NCBI GenBank assembly: GCA_002751075.1
Contig: NAOQ01000181.1
Location: 1 to 14,386, forward strand
From: Ichthyophonus hoferi
Lineage: Eukaryota; Opisthokonta; Ichthyosporea; Ichthyophonida; Ichthyophonidae
Length of the DNA: 14,386 bases
Direction: 5' to 3'
The notes beneath the pieces are model-generated. The model saw only the letters and a list, made by a program, of their open reading frames with translations. It did not search any database and was not told where the DNA came from. The position numbers and the translations under genes are program-made. Of the stretch, positions 8,938 to 14,386 are shown piece by piece (positions within the stretch are counted from its first letter, which is position 1; each line of letters begins with the position of its first letter).

Positions 8938-9380
8938 CGAAATTTATATGTAATGTATAATGTATAACTGAACGATTATTATCATATTAGTTTATAAGTT
9001 CAAAATCTGGCGCCATTTGGAAGCACTACCCAATGAACGAACACATATCACTAAGAGCTAATTAATATACATTTAATTGTAATTAATTGTGATTAACATA
9101 GCATCATTATAGTTAAACAGCTGGAAGGTTTTAATTTAGGTGCTATTGAACATCAATTGGAACGAGCGATCGGCAATATTTACTGATTATATTAACTAGC
9201 CCGTTACTAATCCAATCTATGTGTGCGATCCATGGTTGATTGGATGGCAATGTGGCAGTATCTATTGATGTGAATAAAGAATTGTATTGGCTAATATAAT
9301 TTACGCAAGCTCAATGAGGCTCACTAGAATTTCCTGGTAACCAATTATCTCATTTACGCAGATGATCACATCGAGGTATT

Positions 9381-9467
9381 GACAAATCATCTTATCTGAA
9401 TAAAGAACGTTATTTAATCAATTAATATTGAACCAATTATTGCATGATCCGCTTGTTACCAGAACTT
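9381..9467. repeat. Diverged direct repeat, copy 1
   Basis: It matches 10930-11014 in the same orientation, from ACAAATCAT to CCAGAACTT. The core from GAACGT to CCAG aligns without gaps at roughly three quarters identity by eye. A shorter match upstream (TGAGGCTCACTAGAATT near 9314 against TGAGGCCCAATGGAATT near 10793) suggests the repeat unit is longer. The family is unknown. Confidence 0.6.
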
Positions 9468-9959
9468 CGGCCAAACTATGTTTTCATTCGGAGTTAATGG
9501 TCTTGTAACATAAAGGAATAAGCTACAATAAAAAAGGTATTGAGCGCTTTGGCTCCAACAATATATATGTATATATGTATGCTTGGATGTGTTGTACCTA
9601 TTTGTAGAAATAATATTTTAGCTTGAAATACATTAATTATAAATGCATAGTTGCAATGAAGGCCATTAAGATATACAGTGAGAACACAGAGGTTCCTGTT
9701 TTAAGGAACTTAAGTAATACTCTTCGATGTCTTTGATTTTATAAATACGCATTTGTAGATACAGCATAATTCGCCTCAAAATTCATGGCTGTTAGCTTAT
9801 AATGGTATGAATTAGAATCAGTCAACTGTGTATAGGTTGTTGCCTCATTCTACCTGGCTTGAATGTTCTGCAATGCTTATTGTTAGCTGCTGATATATTG
9901 ACACTATTAATATTTGTTTCGATTACAATCTACTACAGCTGCACTTACAATCACGACAT

Positions 9960-10480
9960 CATGATTATGGGATTCCTAAGGCTTTTCCAATAGCACAACA
10001 AAATTTGAATAACCCATCAATCAGCCAATATGTGCAATGTTACATGGAAACAACGCTATTGGCTCCTTGTTATACGTTTTACTTAGCAGATAAATAACCC
10101 CATATAGCAATGGATAAACAGTGCTAATTACTTGTCCACAGGATCATGGGCTCCAATTAGGTGTTGTATACAAAATTTCTCCTACTGGGTTAGCACTATG
10201 GGCAGCCCTTAACTCTGATCCATTTTAATAGAAGGTTGAAACAAAAATGATGTAAGAGAATGTGTGTGTTGGCTTTATCTTGAGCTCTATGCGCTGATTA
10301 TATTTATCTACTAGTTAAAAGGGAATTACTACCTTAATATGCTTAGGTGCTATAGCGGTAGTAGCACAATGGGAACGATCAATGAGAAATGCCAAGCCTG
10401 CATATATGTTATTACCATCAAAAATAACCAAATAGTTCTCTGTATTCTCAATAAGAGATAGAACTGAACACTAAATAATT
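9960..10480 (-). pseudogene. Possible decayed coding frame, unassigned
   Basis: One minus-strand frame of about 155 codons stays protein-like from 10461 to about 9990 but is interrupted several times. The longest open stretch includes NYLVIFDGNNIYAGLAFLID; others include LRAAHSANPVGEILYTTPNW and VISTVYPLLYGVIYLLSKTY. Interruptions are fewer than expected by chance at this base composition, but not by much. The open stretches also end near possible donors, so exons are an alternative. No family is recognised. Confidence 0.25.
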
Positions 10481-10929
10481 ATATTCCAGTACCAGCAAAG
10501 AATTAAACATTACTATAAATTACAACAGTATTAAAAGACAGAACAAGTATCTTCTAACCATTAGTAGAACATGCATATATATGATATTATTAACACATAA
10601 TAAAAAATGTAAAACTTTGTTTATAACCGTTTGTTTATAAATATTTGCTTTTTTATTAGTTGTTTTCATTCCATTTATCTTTTTTGCAGCCTTTATTTAT
10701 TGTGGATGTCAATGTAGCTGTGTTCAGTATTTCAGTTTAAATAGAAACAGTCATTTATATCCTTATTGATTAATACTACTCACAGAAAATCAGTGAGGCC
10801 CAATGGAATTGCGTGTTCATAACCTAATCATGATTTTCCAATTGATCTAATGTATTATTTTCTTACTTGGATGGCTTTTTAGCTGATGCTCACATTAGTC
10901 TAATTACTCACATTCCAGTAGTCTGTATT

Positions 10930-11014
10930 GGCAAATCATTTCATCTTATGAAGAACGTCATTCATTCAACTAATACTGGACCAAGCATTTCATGATCCAG
11001 TTGCTACCAGCTTG
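10930..11014. repeat. Diverged direct repeat, copy 2
   Basis: Partner of 9381-9467, about 1.55 kb away in the same orientation. The shared core includes GAACGT, TAATA, CATGATCC and TACCAG. Confidence 0.6.
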
Positions 11015-11156
11015 TCAGCTATACCATATATGTAAGGAACTAAGGAATTTGGTTTGGCTAAGAAGCTGTTTTTGGAATTTAGAAAATTGCACCTGAGTGC
11101 GGTTTGAAATGTCACTGATGACTAAGTCACCAGCAGAGTCTTTAGACCATTTTTCT

Positions 11157-11182
11157 ATGAGACCCCTTTGGGGTGGTCTCAT
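11157..11182. repeat. Compact hairpin with two competing stems
   Basis: ATGAGACC and GGTCTCAT form a perfect 8-bp stem around a 10-base loop. Inside, ACCCC-TTT-GGGGT forms a second perfect stem that overlaps the first, so only one can form at a time. It stands out as GC-rich in a very AT-rich region. It could be a remnant of a palindromic mobile element or a small structured RNA. Confidence 0.6.
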
Positions 11183-12059
11183 TTATGTTTTGATTTGGTT
11201 TCGAATATGACGATTTCATTATTGTTATTTCTAAATATAATAATCTGAATAATCTGTTTTTTTTTATAGTAATCCACGGTGCTGATCTAATGGAAATTTA
11301 TCTTAGTAAGCAGTATTCGGTTATTAGCATATACAGTTAATATATAAGAAAATAGGAAAAAATGTATAAATACCGGAACTCATGGTTCTTTTAAATTTCC
11401 AAGATGACCAAAGCTAGCGTTCTACACTTGCTTTGAGACTGGATTATCTTTTATTGTTTCAAACCAAAATTAACTAATTGATTCTAAGTAGAATTAATCA
11501 CATACTAAAGTTTAGTTTTTGTTATTGTGCCAATAACGTTGTCGATGTCACGAGCTTATATAACATGTGGAAACAAAAGGTTGAGTGTTTCAAGGATTAA
11601 ACATGCGGTCATCATTTATTTATAACTTTTTAATAATATTATTGTATACAATGTTTAAATATACAATTAATATTTTAATATATAATATACTAATAAGGTG
11701 ATTAGTACTTACTCCTTGTTTTAACTCTGATAAAATATCTTGTTTTAGCAACCGATCTAATTGAATGTGAGATAAGGTACATAGTTCATTAGTTAATTAT
11801 TTTCCGTCCAGTTAGGGACTATAAAAATTACAGGTCGGGTAACTTGGTTTGACTTGCATAATACCGTACAACAGTTTTGTCTTATATTTAAGATTTAGTA
11901 CTGATAGAGGGGAAAATCCACAATATGTACATATTTTGAAAGGAGTTATATGTTAAATGACAGATGAAAAAATACTTTTCCTTTAACACCCTTCCATAAG
12001 TTAAAGAATAGTATGCCTAGTGTTTGCTCTTAACATAGTTATTCAAATGTTTAACACTG

Positions 12060-12079
12060 CTATATATATATATATATAG
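12060..12079. repeat. Short (TA)n tract
   Basis: CTATATATATATATATATAG, a perfect palindromic TA run about 130 bases beyond the 3' end of the copia coding traces. Confidence 0.8.
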
Positions 12080-12189
12080 CCTTTTATAAATTGATAATGG
12101 TATTTACCTATTTTGAGTAAAATGGCATGGTTAGATGTGTTTTTAGTAGTAAGACACTCATTAATGAATTTTCTTCTTACCAATGATGA

Positions 12190-14386
12190 ACAAGTTTAGT
12201 ATTCTGCATCTTAGTATAAACTGTGAACAGGACAAGGATTTGAAGAGAAAATCTGCTGCATTGTCATTTGTTGGGCATTACTCAAGAATAACCTTTTTTC
12301 AGGTAATAAGCTCCTTATAGTAGAGGTCGTGCAACTCAATATTTTTTAAGTGCTTGCCTACACCACAAAGGTGGCTCAGAGCTATAGAACTCTGATTATC
12401 GCAGTACATTAATATAGGCACTACATTCACGCCCAATGAGCTTAGCAAACCAGCAATATAGACACTGTTCATTGAACAAGTGTTCATAGCAGATACTTCT
12501 GCCTGGGTATTGGAAGTTAAAATGGTAGACTGTCTTTTACTAAGCCAATATATTGGTACACCATTCATGAAAAAGACAAACCCAGAGGTTGATCTCTGGG
12601 TGATGTTGTTTGACCAATCAGAGTCCAAAAATGCTTTGACTTTTATAGGTAAATTTGCAGGAAAGGTTATACCATAGTCTTGTGTGCAGACAAAGTATTA
12701 TAAGACCATTTTTTTTCATTTTTAAGAGGTAGAGAGCTTAGTAGCTTGTCTGTCTAACCAACCTACTCTATATGATGCATCACCTTGGCAGCCATTGATT
12801 GTCCATAAGAAAGCACCTATTAAGCTTTTATATAAAGAACCGTTACATGGGAGTGACTCATTCTCTGCCTTGGTGTGATCAGGTATGATGGATGAATATA
12901 TTTGAGACTTTAGATAGTCAGAAAACATACTCATTTTCTTATTGATGTATGTCTTTTGAAACATTGTTATAGAGCCATCTGTGGATTGGGCTATGTCCAA
13001 ACCAAGGAAAACCTTTGGAGAACCCAAGTCCTTGATTTTGTATTCCCTACCTAAGGATTTGAAGAAGTTCTTGGCAACCTTTATCATTGTTTGTGGAAAT
13101 CATCAAATCGTTCATGTAGGCCCGACATATAAGAGGGGTGTCTTTGATGAACCTTGTGTATAAATATGGATCAGAAGGAGAAGGTGATAAACCCAACTTT
13201 TTAAAACCACCTTCAAGGTTCTTCCACCAGCTATGACTACTCTATTTGGCGCCATAAACTAATTTCAGTAGTTTGAAAATGTAGAAAGGTTTGAAATCAT
13301 CCTCAAATCCTTCTACTTAAATAGAGGTTTTCTTTTATTTCCACATTTAAGTACGCTGAAGAGAAATCAGTTTGTCTTAAGATTAAATCTTTGCTAGCTG
13401 AGTATTCCAGCATGATTTTTAAGCTGGTAAGTGTAGCCACACTAGCCTCAGCTAAGTTAAACGTGCCTGGACTTTGTCTAAATCCATCAACAACTATTCA
13501 GATTTTGTATTCTAAAGGTTTGCCATTCTTATCATATTTTATTTTAAATACTCAATGTGCATTAAAGATTTTGGCATCTTTTGGTTTAACTACAAGTTAA
13601 AACACTTATTGTCTGTGAAAAGTTTTGTATTCACAGTTTATACACTTATCCCACTCCAAGTGTTTAGAGCAGCTTTGTGCTTGTCTCAATGTTTTGGATA
13701 CATAAGATCCCATGGCATCATTTTGAGCCAGATTAACAAATACCTTGCTTGAGTAAGTCTGGTGTGAAAAAGAATAGGATCTCTTGGTGGCAGATGTGCC
13801 ATTCGTTTTATCTAAAAATTCCTTTTCTAATTACCTTAATGGATCATTGAATGGGGTAGATATCTCAGAAGGTATGTGTTTATCCTTGTCAACGTCACAG
13901 TGTTGGGTTACCTGAGGTTTAGCTTTTGGTATCATTGGTACATTTTTCTGTAAGAGGACAACATCCTTGTGTAGCCCAGATGTTGTGTTAGGTATAAGGT
14001 TAAGAGTGAAACTGATACCCCCCCCCTTCAACGGTGTGCACAGAGTCAATATTAGTTGGTCTACTTAACCATGGACTAATCCCGCTATAAGGGGAGACTA
14101 CCAATGGTAATCTGGTCAAAAACTCTATGATCTCTAAAGGCTGGCCAGAACTTGTTACCAGGTAATCGTTGACCTTTAGACTGTTGGTGCCTCTAAGGAC
14201 AGCATAAGGAAAAATATTTATAAAGTATTCTACATCATGACAAGAAAAATTTAGTTTCTTTATAGGGAACCAGATATAAACAACTGACTGCCCTGGTTAA
14301 CTACCAATATATATATCCTCATCCCCTCTGCTTGAGAGTTTGGAACTGGGTAGTATTCTGAAGATGCATTTTGATCCAACGGCTGA
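12190..14386 (-). mobile_element. Ty1/copia LTR retrotransposon fossil, 3' half of the polyprotein (partial, broken)
   Basis: On the minus strand the order is: linker region after integrase (about 14050-13830), reverse transcriptase (about 13600-12720), then RNase H (12628-12299), followed by a tail resembling the PTN..ADFLTKSL end of copia RNase H, to about 12190. Diagnostic text includes KIKDLGSPKVFLGLDIAQS, typical of the copia reverse transcriptase C-terminal part. In RNase H it includes STSGFVFFMNGVPIYWLSKR, then QAEVSAMN, then YCDNQSSIALSH. The order RT then RNase H with these motifs is that of Pseudoviridae/copia. The element is broken in several places and looks old. Its 5' part (gag, protease, integrase, 5' LTR) would lie beyond the right edge. 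Confidence 0.88.

Larger units (their letters stand above)
8940..12180. other. AT-rich, mostly non-coding interval
   Basis: Apart from the direct repeats, the decayed frame and the hairpin listed separately, no exon, RNA gene or intact element is supported. The part next to the copia traces (about 11700-12180) is where its 3' LTR would be expected, but no LTR boundary could be recognised. Confidence 0.5.

Noticed and set aside
10340-10470. Plus-strand open frame of about 43 codons opposite the decayed frame
   Set aside because: It is short, with no motif; the minus-strand reading is longer and more protein-like.
11105-11150. Box C/D snoRNA-like motif (CTGATGA) near the hairpin
   Set aside because: The box C consensus is imperfect, no paired box D with a terminal stem was found, and such short motifs are frequent.

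Overview
This is an AT-rich eukaryotic window. Spliced genes have short introns, and (TA)n tracts, old repeats and a decayed Ty1/copia element are present. A spliced protein kinase of metazoan/holozoan type with many short introns suits an early-branching animal such as a sponge. That placement is inference, since no marker in the window settles it.

The one gene I can rebuild with confidence is on the minus strand, from the ATG at 8173 to the TAG at 2896. Fourteen exons with GT..AG borders, all in compatible phase, give a 481-residue protein. It has a short N-terminal hydrophobic anchor, an acidic linker, a complete CMGC-like (DYRK/CLK/SRPK-related) protein kinase domain and a basic C-terminal tail ending in KRARLD. 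The kinase keeps the glycine loop, the ATP-binding Lys, the catalytic Asp, the metal-binding Asn/Asp and APE. However, HRD is F-I-D and DFG is D-G-G, so the two regulatory-spine positions in these motifs are both changed. The gene body is also unusually dense in CCAAT/ATTGG pentamers.

Layout: 1-900 is AT-rich, with weak evidence on the minus strand for exons of a single-pass membrane protein. 900-1600 shows nothing recognisable. 1600-2560 holds coding-like but unassigned, probably decayed sequence. 2835-8173 is the kinase gene with its poly(A) signal. 8300-8650 holds two possible upstream exons. 8890-8937 is a (TA)n tract. 8940-12180 is mostly non-coding, with a pair of diverged direct repeats, a possible decayed coding frame near 9960-10480 and an odd compact hairpin near 11170. 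12190-14386 is the 3' half of a broken Ty1/copia retrotransposon on the minus strand, which runs off the right edge.

No tRNA, rRNA, CRISPR or complete mobile element was seen. Apart from the kinase, no two features show a functional link.
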